From NCBI RefSeq assembly GCF_026627505.1, contig NZ_JAPNLK010000026.1:28196-92195 (forward strand): a stretch of 64,000 nucleotides of DNA, written 5' to 3'. Positions 38,093-47,404 of this stretch are shown piece after piece. The notes below the pieces were generated by a model. It was not told where the DNA came from, searched no databases, and saw only the letters and a list, made by a program, of their open reading frames with translations. Position numbers and translations under genes: made by a program. The stretch is from Streptomyces sp. H27-H5. Its GTDB lineage: Bacteria; Actinomycetota; Actinomycetes; Streptomycetales; Streptomycetaceae. Every line of letters begins with the position of its first letter. Positions within the stretch are counted from its first letter, which is position 1.

Positions 38093-39220
38093 GTGTCAGC
38101 GGCTAGGCAGAGCGTCGTGGACGCCCGCAGGATCGTGGTCAAGGTCGGCTCCTCCTCCCTGACCACCGCCACCGGCGGGCTCGATGCGGACCGGGTGGAC
38201 GCCCTGGTCGACGTACTGGCCAAGGCCCGCAGCGGCGGCGAGAAGGAGATCGTCCTGGTCTCCTCCGGCGCCATTGCCGCCGGACTGTCCCCGCTGGGCC
38301 TGCGCCGCCGGCCCACCGACCTGGCCCGCCAGCAGGCCGCCGCCAGCGTCGGACAGGGCCTGCTCGTCGCCCGGTACACCGCGTCCTTCGCCCGCTACGG
38401 CGTCCGCGTCGGCCAGGTCCTGCTGACCACCGACGACACCAGCCGCCGCGCGCACTATCGCAACGCCTACCGGACGCTGGACCAGCTCCTCGCCATGGGC
38501 GCCCTCCCGGTGGTCAACGAAAACGACACCGTCGCCACGGACGAGATCCGGTTCGGCGACAACGACCGGCTCGCCGCCCTGGTCGCCCACCTCGTCCGCG
38601 CCGACCTGCTCGTGCTGCTGTCCGACGTGGACGGCCTCTACGACGGCGACCCCGCGCTCCCCGGCACCACCCGCATCGACGAGGTGCGCGGCCCCGAGGA
38701 CATCGCGCACGTCTCCATCGGCAGCGCCGGCAAGGCGGGCGTGGGCACCGGCGGCATGGTCACCAAGGTCGAGGCCGCCCGCATCGCGGCGGCCGCCGGC
38801 ATCCCCGTCGTCCTGACCTCCGCCAGCCAGGCCACCGACGCCCTCGCCGGGCGCGCCACGGGCACCCTCTTCCACTCCACGGGCCGCCGCTCGGCGGACC
38901 GGCTGCTCTGGCTCCAACACGCCTCCACGCCCCAGGGACACCTCGTACTGGACGACGGGGCGGTCCGCGCCGTCACCGAACGCGGCAGTTCCCTGCTGGC
39001 CGCCGGGATCGCCGGTGTCGAGGGCGACTTCGTCGCAGGCGATCCGGTCGAGCTGCGCGCCACCGACGGCCGCGCCGTGGCCAGGGGGCTGGTCAACTTC
39101 GACGCCAAGGAACTCCCGCAGCTCCTCGGCCGCTCCACTCGCGAGCTCGCGCGGGAGCTCGGACCCGCGTACGAGCGGGAGGTCGTCCATCGTGACGATC
39201 TGGTCCTGCTGCAGGGCTGA
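38093..39220 (+). CDS. proB: glutamate 5-kinase
   Basis: First enzyme of proline synthesis: ATP + glutamate to glutamyl 5-phosphate. 375 residues: amino-acid kinase domain (about 10-260; RIVVKVGSSSLTT, LVSSGAIAAG, NENDTVATDEI, SDVDGLYDGDP) and a C-terminal PUA domain (about 285-365), the form sensitive to proline feedback. GTG start after AAGGGGAC. proA is 0.6 kb downstream with one small conserved gene between. Confidence 0.96.
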   Translation: MSAARQSVVDARRIVVKVGSSSLTTATGGLDADRVDALVDVLAKARSGGEKEIVLVSSGAIAAGLSPLGLRRRPTDLARQQAAASVGQGLLVARYTASFARYGVRVGQVLLTTDDTSRRAHYRNAYRTLDQLLAMGALPVVNENDTVATDEIRFGDNDRLAALVAHLVRADLLVLLSDVDGLYDGDPALPGTTRIDEVRGPEDIAHVSIGSAGKAGVGTGGMVTKVEAARIAAAAGIPVVLTSASQATDALAGRATGTLFHSTGRRSADRLLWLQHASTPQGHLVLDDGAVRAVTERGSSLLAAGIAGVEGDFVAGDPVELRATDGRAVARGLVNFDAKELPQLLGRSTRELARELGPAYEREVVHRDDLVLLQG

Positions 39221-39304
39221 GGTTCGGCAAAACCGCCGCGCGGCCGGCCGAGGACTGGTCAACTGTGTGGGGCGGACACGCGTAGCGCAGACAGGAGGCG
39301 GCTG

Positions 39305-39727
39305 GTGAGACGAGCGCTGACCAGCGTCGGCACCGGGGACGGTGACGGCGGCGTTGGCGGGGGCGGCAACGGGGACGAGCCGGACACCTCTCGCCTCTGG
39401 CACGTCACCCTGAGCGTCTCCGGCAAGCCGGCGCCGTTGTCCGAGGTCCGGCGCGGGCTGGAACAGCTCGCCCACGACCATCCCTTCCTGCTGACCAGCC
39501 GGTACGCCGACGACCACGCCGAGATCCGGTACTGGGAGGAGGCCCGCGACCTGCACGACGCGGCCGCCGTCGCCCTGCGGCTCTGGGGCGAGCACCGGTC
39601 CTCCGCGCAGCTCCCGCCCTGGGAGATCGTCGGCCTGGAGGTCATCGACCGCGCGACCTACCACCAGCGCGTGGCCGAGGGGTACGGCCCGCCCCCGGCC
39701 CACCCGGTGGGCGTGCACCCCTACTGA
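39305..39727 (+). CDS. conserved hypothetical protein between proB and proA
   Basis: 140 residues, GTG start set by AGGAGG 6 bases upstream. A Gly/Asp-rich N-terminal stretch (about 8-27) precedes a compact folded part (LWHVTLSVSGKPAPLSEVRRGLEQLAHDHPFL) that looks like an alpha-beta ferredoxin-like domain. No signal peptide or membrane segment. I know of similar uncharacterised proteins in Streptomyces at this position but no function. Confidence 0.75.
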   Translation: MRRALTSVGTGDGDGGVGGGGNGDEPDTSRLWHVTLSVSGKPAPLSEVRRGLEQLAHDHPFLLTSRYADDHAEIRYWEEARDLHDAAAVALRLWGEHRSSAQLPPWEIVGLEVIDRATYHQRVAEGYGPPPAHPVGVHPY

Positions 39728-39828
39728 ACGCGAGGACGGGCCCGGGGAGGGCCCCCGCGCGCCGCCGCCGCCCCGCAGGGGTCCGTCTCGCGGGGTGAAA
39801 CCCCGTCGGTCCGGCCGGGACCGGGGCT

Positions 39829-39841
39829 TACCCTGGGCCGC
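39829..39841 (+). promoter_or_regulatory. leaderless promoter -10 for proA
   Basis: TACCCT (39829-39834) is 7 bases before the ATG, with no ribosome site in between. Confidence 0.5.
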
Positions 39842-41125
39842 ATGACCTCGCTCGACGACGCCACCGCAGCCTCCCCCGTGATCGCCACCGCGCAAGCCGC
39901 CCGGACGGCCGCCGCAGCCATCGCCCCACTCCCGCGGTCCGCCAAGGACACGGCCCTCCTGGCCATCGCGGACGCACTGGAGGCCCGTACCGCGGAGATC
40001 GTCGAGGCCAACGCCCTCGACACCGCCAAGGCCCGGGAGGCGGGCACGAGCGAGACCGTCATCGACCGTCTCACCCTGACCCCCGAGCGCATCGCCGCGA
40101 TCGCCTCCGACGTCCGCGACGTGGCCGCCCTCCCCGATCCCGTCGGCGAGGTCGTCCGCGGCTCCACCCTCCCCAACGGCATCGACCTCCGCCAGATCCG
40201 GGTACCGCTCGGCGTCGTCGGCATCATCTACGAGGCCCGCCCCAACGTCACCGTCGACGCCGCCGCGCTGTGCCTCAAGTCCGGCAACGCCGTGCTGCTG
40301 CGCGGCAGTTCCTCCGCCTACGCCTCCAACAGCGCGCTCGTCGCCATCCTCCGGGACGCCATCGCTGCCGCCGGACTGCCCGCCGACGCCATCCAGCTCG
40401 TCCCCGGCGAGTCCCGCGACTCCGTCCGCGAGCTGATGCGCGCCCGCGGCCTCGTCGACGTGCTGATCCCGCGCGGCGGAGCCTCGCTCATCAAGACCGT
40501 CGTCGAGGAGTCCATCGTCCCGGTGATCGAGACCGGCACGGGCAACTGCCACGTCTACGTCGACGCCCAGGCCGACCTCGGCATGGCCGTGGACATCCTC
40601 GTCAACTCCAAGGCGCAGCGCCCCTCGGTCTGCAACTCCGCCGAGACCCTCCTGGTCCACCGGGACATCGCCGCCGCGTTCCTGCCGCTCGCCCTCGACG
40701 CCCTCGCCGACGCCGGAGTGACCGTCCACGGTGACGGCGAGGTCCTCGCGTACGCCGAAGGTTCCAAGGTCACCGCACTGCCCGCCACCGACGAGGACTG
40801 GGCGGCCGAGTACCTGTCCTACGACATCGCCGCGGCCGTCGTGGACTCCCTCGACGACGCCGTCACGCACATCCGCCGTTGGACCTCGGGGCACACCGAG
40901 GCGATCGTCACCACCTCGCAGGCCGCCGCGCGCCGCTTCACCCAACTGGTCGACTCGACCACGGTGGCGGTGAACGCCTCCACCCGCTTCACGGACGGTG
41001 GTCAGTTCGGCTTCGGCGCGGAGATCGGCATCTCCACGCAGAAGCTGCACGCCCGGGGCCCGATGGGCCTTCCGGAGCTCACCTCCACCAAGTACATCGT
41101 CACCGGCGACGGTCACGTTCGGTAG
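39842..41125 (+). CDS. proA: glutamate-5-semialdehyde dehydrogenase (gamma-glutamyl phosphate reductase)
   Basis: Second step of proline synthesis, NADPH-dependent reduction of glutamyl phosphate. 427 residues, aldehyde dehydrogenase fold; catalytic cysteine C264 in [12 protein letters not shown], with the conserved [16 protein letters not shown] and [10 protein letters not shown] segments. Own leaderless promoter, so not strictly in one operon with proB. Confidence 0.96.
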   Translation: MTSLDDATAASPVIATAQAARTAAAAIAPLPRSAKDTALLAIADALEARTAEIVEANALDTAKAREAGTSETVIDRLTLTPERIAAIASDVRDVAALPDPVGEVVRGSTLPNGIDLRQIRVPLGVVGIIYEARPNVTVDAAALCLKSGNAVLLRGSSSAYASNSALVAILRDAIAAAGLPADAIQLVPGESRDSVRELMRARGLVDVLIPRGGASLIKTVVEESIVPVIETGTGNCHVYVDAQADLGMAVDILVNSKAQRPSVCNSAETLLVHRDIAAAFLPLALDALADAGVTVHGDGEVLAYAEGSKVTALPATDEDWAAEYLSYDIAAAVVDSLDDAVTHIRRWTSGHTEAIVTTSQAAARRFTQLVDSTTVAVNASTRFTDGGQFGFGAEIGISTQKLHARGPMGLPELTSTKYIVTGDGHVR

Positions 41126-41191
41126 TCGGACGGGGAACTCCGGGTGCCCGGGAATTCGGCGGACACCCTGCCCAAAGCGGCCCCCCAGGTC

Positions 41192-41203
41192 TACGCTGGT
41201 CCC
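41192..41203 (+). promoter_or_regulatory. leaderless promoter -10 for the gene at 41204
   Basis: TACGCT (41192-41197) lies 6 bases before GTG 41204. This argues for 41204 as the true start over the earlier in-frame GTG at 41144. Confidence 0.5.
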
Positions 41204-41758
41204 GTGCCGGACGACGTGGGGGGCAAGCCGTTCCCGGACGACGGGGAGCCCGACGACGACCGCGGAGGCGCGGATCAGCACTTCGCCTCCGTGGTGTTCG
41301 ACGAAGCCTTCGTCCGGAACGCCGAGATCCATGAACCGAGCGCGGCCGAGCGGCAGCGGGCCGCCGACCGGGCGCGTGCCGAGGCCGAGGCCGCACGCGT
41401 GGCCGGCGGCTGGACGACCGAGGACGACCACGACGGGTACGCCTACGGCCACCCCGACGGCTACGGCCTCGACGAGCCCGGCTGGGAACGCGGCCCCTAC
41501 GGCCACGGCTACGCCGAAGGGCCCTACGGGGCCTACGGCGGCAGCATGCGCCCCTACCGCGGCCGGGCACCCTGGCTGCGCCCCGTCGCCTGGGTGCTCG
41601 CCTTCGTGATGGGCCTCGGAATGATCGCCCTCGCCTTCAGCGCCGTGTACCGCAGCGCCTCAGGAGACGCGGACCACGCACCCGCCCCAGCCAGCACCCC
41701 GCAGCGCGAAGTCACCGGCGTCGGAGCGTTTACGTACCCCGTCGGCCGCCAACCCTGA
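41204..41758 (+). CDS. single-pass membrane protein with SVVFDExFVRxA motif (unknown function)
   Basis: 184 residues from GTG 41204. Acidic start, then FASVVFDEAFVRNAEIHEP near residue 30, a Tyr/Gly/Asp-rich low-complexity stretch (about 70-115), one membrane helix (about 126-148) and a short outer tail. The same SVVFDExFVRxA...SAxER motif is in the next gene, so the two are partly related. These genes lie in the stretch between proA and nadD that in S. coelicolor contributes proteins linked to spore wall formation (from memory). Function unknown. Confidence 0.8.
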   Translation: MPDDVGGKPFPDDGEPDDDRGGADQHFASVVFDEAFVRNAEIHEPSAAERQRAADRARAEAEAARVAGGWTTEDDHDGYAYGHPDGYGLDEPGWERGPYGHGYAEGPYGAYGGSMRPYRGRAPWLRPVAWVLAFVMGLGMIALAFSAVYRSASGDADHAPAPASTPQREVTGVGAFTYPVGRQP

Positions 41759-41825
41759 AAGTACGCCCCGCTTGCGTTCACCGGATCCGGGGGCTTCTCT
41801 GAAGCGGGGACAGCGGGGAGAAGCG

Positions 41826-42995
41826 ATGGCCGTTCCAGGAGACCCACCCAACGGCGCCCCCGACGGCATCGGCGAGGGCGATGACGAGTTCCGGCCGGAC
41901 GAGTACCGGTCGGTCGTGTTCGACGAGGACTTCGTGCGGGCCGCCCGCCTCCAGGAGTACTCCGCCGAGGAGCGCATGGGCGAGCACGCCCGGGCGGTCC
42001 GCAGCCGGTCCATCTGGTCGGGAGGCGGCTCCTCGGGCCACCGCGACGGCACACCGAGCCGCGGCGCCCGACAGGGCCTGCTGCTCGTGCTCCTCATCGC
42101 CGCGGCCTTCGCGGCCGCCGTCTACATGGGCCTGCGCAGCCCGTACGTGCCCGCGCCCGGGACGACCGCGGAGCCGCTCGCGGCCACCGTCGTCCCGCTG
42201 GCACCGACCACCGTCGTGCCCGGCGGGAACCCGGCCGACCTGTTCGCGAGGAGTCCGGCGGCCGATTACCGCATCGGGGCGGCCGGGATCACCCTGCCGG
42301 CCGTACGCCGCACCCACCACTTCAGCGAGAGCCAGATCGTCTCCGCGCTGTCCATCGCCAAGGACTACCTGGTGCAGTCGGGGCTGGACCCGGACGTCCT
42401 CGCCGGGGCCGCCACCCGGCCCGTCCGGGTCCTCCTCGACCCCGACCAGCTCGCGCAGTTCGACCGGAGCATGACCGCGCCCGTCGGCGACGGGCGGCAC
42501 GCCGCCACCGGATGGCTGGTGCGCTTCGACCCCGCCGTCGCCGCCGTGGCCGACCCCAGGGTCCGGGTGAGCGGCACCCTCGCCTACCAGGAGATCTCCC
42601 CCCAGGTGCTGGAGATCACCACCGACCACACCTTCGTCTACGCCGTGCGCTCCGCCGGCGGGCAGCCGTCGGCCGCCGACGGCGCCTCGCTCTTCACCGT
42701 CCGGCGCGAACTGCGGCTGCGCCTCGACCGCGAGGACCTCGTCGCACGCCGGGCGGAGCTGGCCTCCGCCTACGTGATGGCAGGCCCCCAGGACTGCGCC
42801 TCCGAGCCCGCGGCGGGCTTCCGGCCGCTGCTCGCCGGGGCCGCACCCACCACCGTCGGCCCGGCCGCGAGCGACCCGTACGCCTCCGGCCACCCGCGGC
42901 GCGCCGCCGGGCTCTGCGGGGTCCTGGCGCCGCCCACGACCCCCCAGGACCCTCCGCCGGCAGCCGTCGGCCCCGTCAGCCCGGCTGTTCCGTAG
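41826..42995 (+). CDS. anchored extracytoplasmic protein with SVVFDExFVRxA motif
   Basis: 389 residues. The cytoplasmic N-terminal part carries EYRSVVFDEDFVRAARLQEYSAEER. A single membrane helix follows (about 84-104), and then a large outer domain of about 280 residues with no motif I recognise. Two Cys near the C-terminus (QDCASE and GLCGVL) could form a disulfide. ATG 41826 has GGGGAGAAG upstream. Its last 20 bases overlap the end of the convergent M48 protease gene. Function unknown; location suggests wall or envelope work. Confidence 0.82.
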   Translation: MAVPGDPPNGAPDGIGEGDDEFRPDEYRSVVFDEDFVRAARLQEYSAEERMGEHARAVRSRSIWSGGGSSGHRDGTPSRGARQGLLLVLLIAAAFAAAVYMGLRSPYVPAPGTTAEPLAATVVPLAPTTVVPGGNPADLFARSPAADYRIGAAGITLPAVRRTHHFSESQIVSALSIAKDYLVQSGLDPDVLAGAATRPVRVLLDPDQLAQFDRSMTAPVGDGRHAATGWLVRFDPAVAAVADPRVRVSGTLAYQEISPQVLEITTDHTFVYAVRSAGGQPSAADGASLFTVRRELRLRLDREDLVARRAELASAYVMAGPQDCASEPAAGFRPLLAGAAPTTVGPAASDPYASGHPRRAAGLCGVLAPPTTPQDPPPAAVGPVSPAVP

Positions 42996-44076
42996 CGCCG
43001 CCGGGGGAGCCGTTGCCCTCGCCGGCGCCCGCGGAACCGTTCGCCGCGCCGGCCCCGGCCCCGGTGAACTTGTCCCGGAGCTTGCCGCCCAGGTCGCCCG
43101 CACCGCCGGCGAGGTCGCCGACCAGCTTCATCAGCGGGTCCTTGCTGGTGCGCACCGAGTCGGCGTAGTGCGAGGCGGACTGCCGGAAGGAATCGCTCAC
43201 CGAGGCGTCCTTGTCCTCGTCCCGCCGCGGGTAGTGGCCGTCCATGATCCGCTGGTAGTCGCGGTTCTGCGACCACTTCTTCAGCTCGGCCGCGCGGACC
43301 GTGGTGAAGGGGTGCGAGCGCGGCAGCACGTTGAGGATCTTCAGCACGGAGTCGCGCAGGTCCCCACTCGACGCGTACTCCTCGGCCTGGGCCAGGAAGG
43401 CGTCCACGTTCATCTCGTGCAGGTGGTTGCCGCCCGCGATCTTCATCAGGCCGCGCATCGAGGCGTTCACGTCCTGACCCACCAGCAGCCCGGCCCGGTC
43501 CGCCGACAGCTCGGACTTGCGGAACCACTCCCGCAGCGCGGTGACGAGCGCCATGATCGCCACATTTCCCAGCGGGATCCACGCGACCTTCATCGCCAGA
43601 CCCGTCAGGAACAGCAGCACCGTGCGGTAGACGGCGTGCCCGGACAGTGCGTGCCCCACCTCGTGGCCCACGACCGCCCGCATCTCCTCCTCGTCGAGGA
43701 GTTCGACGAGCCCCGTCGTGACGACGATGATCGGCTCGTCCAGCCCGATGCACATGGCATTGGGCTTCGGGTCCTGCTGGACGTACATCTGCGGGACCCT
43801 CTCCAGGTCCAGGATGTAACAGGCGTCCCGCAACATCCCGTGCAGGTGCGGGAACTGGGTCTCGCCCACCCGCACCGACTCCGACAGGAACAACAGCCGC
43901 AGGCTGCGCTCGGGCAGCAGCCCGCTCAGGGCCTTGAACACCGTGTCGAAGCCGCTGAGCTTGCGCAGCGCGACCAGCGCCGAGCGGTCCGCCGGATGTT
44001 CGTACGCCCGCGAGGAAATGCCGGGGAACCTCCTGCGGTTCCGCGCCGGCACCTTCTCGAAACCGGTGTCCGTCAT
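42976..44076 (-). CDS. M48 family membrane-linked metalloprotease
   Basis: 366 residues. The zinc-binding HEVGH is at 138-142 (VVGHEVGHALSGH) and the third ligand region is SELSADRAGLL. Hydrophobic stretches at about 150-195 suggest membrane association, as in HtpX-like enzymes, followed by a Gly/Ala-rich, disordered C-terminus. ATG 44076 is chosen for GGGGGAGGG upstream; ATG 44118 is possible. Divergent from the 55-residue gene at 44218. Confidence 0.9.
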   Translation of the reverse strand: MTDTGFEKVPARNRRRFPGISSRAYEHPADRSALVALRKLSGFDTVFKALSGLLPERSLRLLFLSESVRVGETQFPHLHGMLRDACYILDLERVPQMYVQQDPKPNAMCIGLDEPIIVVTTGLVELLDEEEMRAVVGHEVGHALSGHAVYRTVLLFLTGLAMKVAWIPLGNVAIMALVTALREWFRKSELSADRAGLLVGQDVNASMRGLMKIAGGNHLHEMNVDAFLAQAEEYASSGDLRDSVLKILNVLPRSHPFTTVRAAELKKWSQNRDYQRIMDGHYPRRDEDKDASVSDSFRQSASHYADSVRTSKDPLMKLVGDLAGGAGDLGGKLRDKFTGAGAGAANGSAGAGEGNGSPGGATEQPG

Positions 44077-44217
44077 CTTGCCCTCCCCCTTGATCGACCT
44101 GTCCGCTTCTGCGTCCATCCTCTCCAACGTCCGAGTCGGCGTGAGCGTGCCCAAGGGCCCCGCATACGATGTGAGCGAAGTCTCCGCCCGGTCCCCGACT
44201 CGATAGGTATCTGCCTG

Positions 44218-44385
44218 ATGAGCCTCTCCACCACCGCCCACAACCTGGTCGTGCTCGCCTCGGAGGGCGGCGCCGAGCACGGCGGCAACCACGACAGCCT
44301 GAGCCCGTACCTGACCGGTGGCGGCGCGTTCGTGATCCTGCTGCTGATGCTCTGGGTGACCACCCGCCTGAACCGCGACCGCTAG
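44218..44385 (+). CDS. 55-residue membrane protein
   Basis: A short Ser/Thr-rich start, a Glu/Gly/His segment ([10 protein letters not shown]), then [28 protein letters not shown], one membrane helix with a positive cytoplasmic end. Third-position GC is high, as in a real gene, and similar tiny proteins precede nadD in other Streptomyces (from memory). TAGGTA lies 8 bases before the ATG. Function unknown. Confidence 0.7.
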   Translation: MSLSTTAHNLVVLASEGGAEHGGNHDSLSPYLTGGGAFVILLLMLWVTTRLNRDR

Positions 44386-44439
44386 AGCGGCCTCGCGCAC
44401 GCGCTCGCACGCGGGTCTCTCGCCGCCTCACCGGGCCAG

Positions 44440-44453
44440 TAGGCTCTGCGCTC
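44440..44453 (+). promoter_or_regulatory. leaderless promoter -10 for nadD
   Basis: TAGGCT (44440-44445), 8 bases before ATG 44454. Confidence 0.45.
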
Positions 44454-45071
44454 ATGGGAGAGCAGGAAATGCCTACCGGCCCGGTCAAGCGCCGGCTCGG
44501 CGTGATGGGCGGGACATTCGACCCGATCCACCACGGACACTTGGTCGCCGCCAGCGAGGTGGCCGCCCTCTTCCACCTCGACGAGGTGGTGTTCGTACCG
44601 ACCGGCGAGCCGTGGCAGAAGTCGCAGCGGGCCGTGTCGCCCGCCGAGGACCGTTATCTGATGACGGTCATCGCGACGGCCTCCAACCCGCAGTTCTCGG
44701 TGAGCCGCATCGACATCGACCGCGGCGGCCCCACCTACACGATCGACACCCTGCGGGACCTCAAGGCGATCAACGACGACGCGGACCTGTTCTTCATCAC
44801 CGGCGCCGACGCCCTCGCGCAGATCCTCACCTGGCGCAACGCCGACGAGCTGTTCTCGCTGTCGCACTTCATCGGGGTCACCCGTCCGGGTCACGTGCTC
44901 ACCGACGACGGGCTGCCCGAGGGGGGCGTCTCCCTCGTGGAGGTCCCCGCGCTGGCGATCTCGTCCACGGACTGTCGCGCGCGGGTCGCCAAGGGCGATC
45001 CTGTCTGGTACCTGGTGCCGGACGGTGTCGTGCGCTACATCGACAAGCGTGAGCTGTATCGGGGAGCCTGA
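44454..45071 (+). CDS. nadD: nicotinate-nucleotide adenylyltransferase
   Basis: Makes nicotinate adenine dinucleotide from NaMN and ATP in NAD synthesis. 205 residues: [12 protein letters not shown] (19-30) is the nucleotidyltransferase HxGH loop and ISSTDCR (169-175) the C-terminal ISSTxxR motif. ATG 44454 is set by the -10 box; ATG 44469 is an alternative. Confidence 0.95.
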   Translation: MGEQEMPTGPVKRRLGVMGGTFDPIHHGHLVAASEVAALFHLDEVVFVPTGEPWQKSQRAVSPAEDRYLMTVIATASNPQFSVSRIDIDRGGPTYTIDTLRDLKAINDDADLFFITGADALAQILTWRNADELFSLSHFIGVTRPGHVLTDDGLPEGGVSLVEVPALAISSTDCRARVAKGDPVWYLVPDGVVRYIDKRELYRGA

Positions 45072-45100
45072 GCTTCCGGTTTCGGAGAGAGGGGCCCGCG

Positions 45101-46840
45101 GTGAACGACCGACAGGATCCGTACGACCCGTACGCAGCCCGGGAGCAGCAGCTCATCGGCTACGACGCGTACGGTCAGCCGGTGTACGGACCGGTGCCCG
45201 CGCAGCCCGCCGCCCAGGCGCCCCGGTACGAGCAGCAGCCGGGCCCCTCGTACGAGCAACAGCAGTATTCACAGCAGTACCGGCAGCAGTACGAGCAACC
45301 GCAGCAGTATGGCTACGACCAGCAGACCTACGGGCAGCAGCAGTACCAGGAGCCGCAGCAGACCTCCCCGGGCGACCCGGGCAGGGAGTACGCCAGGGAG
45401 CCGTACGCCCAGGCCCCCGACCAGGGGTACGACAGCCCGCAGGCCCGGCACCAGACCCGGCAGTGGATCCCGCAGCAGGGCGCCCCGCAGGCACCCGCCG
45501 AGCCCGATCGGGCCCCGGAACCCGCCGCGGCCCAGGTCCCCGAGCCGCGCCGACCCGACGTCGGATCCGAGGAGGAGCGGGATTACCACACCGGGATGTT
45601 CGCCTTCATCGACCAGCCGGACGAGGAGTCCGACGACGTCATCGACTGGCTCGCCTTCACCGAGAGCCGCACCGAGCGCCGCGAGGAGATCCGCCGCCGG
45701 GGCCGCAACCGGGTGGTCGCGCTGATCGTCGTCCTCGCCCTGTTCGTCGTCGGCGGCCTCGGCTACCTCTGGTACGCGGGCAAGATCCCCTTCCTCGACG
45801 GCCCCGACGCCAAGAAGGGCGCCGCGGCCGCCCCCGGCGCCCAGAAGCGCGACATGATCGTCGTCCACGTGCTCAACACCAAGAAGGGCGGCACCTCCAC
45901 GGCGCTGCTCGTCGACAACGTCACCACCGAGCGGGGCGCCACCGTGCTGGTGCCGAACACCCTCGACCTCCCCCAGGCCGACGGCGCGGGGATCACCCTC
46001 GGCAAGTCCGTCGAGGGCGGCGGCCTCGGCACCAAGGACGCGCTCGACTCGGTCCTCGGCACCCACATCGGCGGCAGCTGGCGCCTGGACACCCCCTTCC
46101 TGGAGAGCCTGGTCGAGCTGATCGGAGGCATCGAGGTGGACACCGACACGGCGGTCCCGGCTGATGACAAGGCCAAGACCCCGGCGGTGGGCAAGGGCCC
46201 CAAGCAGAGCCTCAACGGCGCGATGGCCGTGGCGTACGCCACCCACCGCGGCCAGGGCGAGCCGGAGGCCCGGCAGTTGGACCGGCTGGGCAAGGTGCTC
46301 TACGCGGTCCTGCGGAAGATCCCCGCCGACCCGAAGGCGGCGGCCACCACGGTCGAGAGCATGGGCCAGATCCTGGACCCGGCCCTCGACGCGCAGAACC
46401 TCGGCGGCCTGCTGTCGCGGATCGGCGAGCACGCCAAGGTAGGCGCCTACCGCACCGACGTCCTCGGGCTGAAGCCGGACGGCGGCCTCACCGACGAGGC
46501 CAACAAGAAGATCGTCAAAGAGGTCCTCGGCGGCTCCGCCACGGCCGCGCAGCCCGGCGCCACCCCCCGGGTGGGTCTCAAGGACGCCACCGGGAACGAG
46601 AAGACGCAGAACGCGGCGAAGGCCGCCCTGCTCAACGGCGGCTACACCTTCGTCGACGGCGGCAAGGCCGACGACACGGCCGCGACCTCGCAGATCACCT
46701 ACCAGGACGACGCCCAGCGCGAGCGGGCCGTCGAGGTGGCCAAGACGCTGGGGCTGCCGGAGACCGTCGTGAAGAAGGCCGAGAACGTCGTCAACGCGGA
46801 CGTCGTGGTGGTCCTGGGCCGGGACTACAAGGCGTCCTGA
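45101..46840 (+). CDS. pdtA: LCP-LytR_C family protein, pdtA-like (wall glycopolymer ligase)
   Basis: 579 residues, GTG start. Cytoplasmic N-terminal ~200 residues rich in Gln, Tyr and Pro, one membrane helix (about 205-225), an LCP-like domain (about 245-400) and a LytR_C domain (about 485-575). LCP proteins transfer lipid-linked glycopolymers to peptidoglycan. By synteny (nadD - LCP - rsfS) this matches S. coelicolor PdtA (SCO2578 from memory), needed for normal spore walls. Odd points: the usual RSDTMML and PRDT motifs are replaced by GGTSTALLV and PNTLDLP, while the later Arg pair (THRGQGEPEARQLDR) is partly kept. It may depend on another LCP protein or be non-catalytic. Confidence 0.83.
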   Translation: MNDRQDPYDPYAAREQQLIGYDAYGQPVYGPVPAQPAAQAPRYEQQPGPSYEQQQYSQQYRQQYEQPQQYGYDQQTYGQQQYQEPQQTSPGDPGREYAREPYAQAPDQGYDSPQARHQTRQWIPQQGAPQAPAEPDRAPEPAAAQVPEPRRPDVGSEEERDYHTGMFAFIDQPDEESDDVIDWLAFTESRTERREEIRRRGRNRVVALIVVLALFVVGGLGYLWYAGKIPFLDGPDAKKGAAAAPGAQKRDMIVVHVLNTKKGGTSTALLVDNVTTERGATVLVPNTLDLPQADGAGITLGKSVEGGGLGTKDALDSVLGTHIGGSWRLDTPFLESLVELIGGIEVDTDTAVPADDKAKTPAVGKGPKQSLNGAMAVAYATHRGQGEPEARQLDRLGKVLYAVLRKIPADPKAAATTVESMGQILDPALDAQNLGGLLSRIGEHAKVGAYRTDVLGLKPDGGLTDEANKKIVKEVLGGSATAAQPGATPRVGLKDATGNEKTQNAAKAALLNGGYTFVDGGKADDTAATSQITYQDDAQRERAVEVAKTLGLPETVVKKAENVVNADVVVVLGRDYKAS

Positions 46841-46870
46841 CGCCCCCGATCCGGCCCTGAGCTGTGATTT

Positions 46871-46898
46871 CGCCCGCGTGGAACGTTCCGCGCGGGCG
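46871..46898 (+). terminator. hairpin between the LCP gene and rsfS
   Basis: An 8-bp stem (46871-46878 with 46891-46898) with a further self-complementary GGAACGTTCC core, 30 bases after the stop. Confidence 0.65.
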
Positions 46899-46957
46899 GG
46901 GTCGGCGGTACATGAGACCCTTGTAAGGATCTGCCCGCCAACCCGAAAGCATGGCCA

Positions 46958-47404
46958 GTGACCGCCACGGACCGCTCCATCGAGCTCATCACCGCCGCCG
47001 CCCAGGCCGCGGCCGACCGGCTCGCGCACGACATCATCGCGTACGACGTCAGCGATGTGCTGTCGATCACCGATGCCTTCCTGCTCGCCTCCGCGCCCAA
47101 CGACCGCCAGGTCAAGTCGATCGTGGACGAGATCGAGGAGCAGCTGCTCAAGAAGCTCGGCGCCAAGCCGGTGCGCCGTGAGGGCGACCGCGACGCCCGC
47201 TGGATCCTGCTGGACTACGTCGACATCGTCGTCCACGTCCAGCACAGCGAGGAGCGCGTCTTCTACGCGCTGGAGCGCCTGTGGAAGGACTGCCCCGAGA
47301 TCGAGCTCCCCGAGGACGCCAAGCTCACCATCGGCAAGGCCGAGGAGCACGCCAAGCTGCGCGAGGCGCAGGGCGACGATGAACTGGACGGTGATCTGTT
47401 CTGA
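46958..47404 (+). CDS. rsfS: ribosome silencing factor
   Basis: Binds L14 on the 50S subunit and blocks joining with 30S under starvation. 148 residues, GTG start; the core ILLDYVDIVVHVQHSEERVFYALERLW is typical. A charged 25-residue C-terminal tail follows. The stop overlaps the CTG start of the next gene. Confidence 0.94.
   Translation: MTATDRSIELITAAAQAAADRLAHDIIAYDVSDVLSITDAFLLASAPNDRQVKSIVDEIEEQLLKKLGAKPVRREGDRDARWILLDYVDIVVHVQHSEERVFYALERLWKDCPEIELPEDAKLTIGKAEEHAKLREAQGDDELDGDLF

Noticed and set aside
41144..41203. Upstream GTG at 41144 as the start of the membrane gene at 41204
   Set aside because: In frame, but without a ribosome site, and the -10 box at 41192-41197 would then lie inside the gene.
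38096..41506. A 1136-codon minus-strand frame across proB and proA
   Set aside because: Runs through two well-conserved genes and their spacer; antisense GC artefact.
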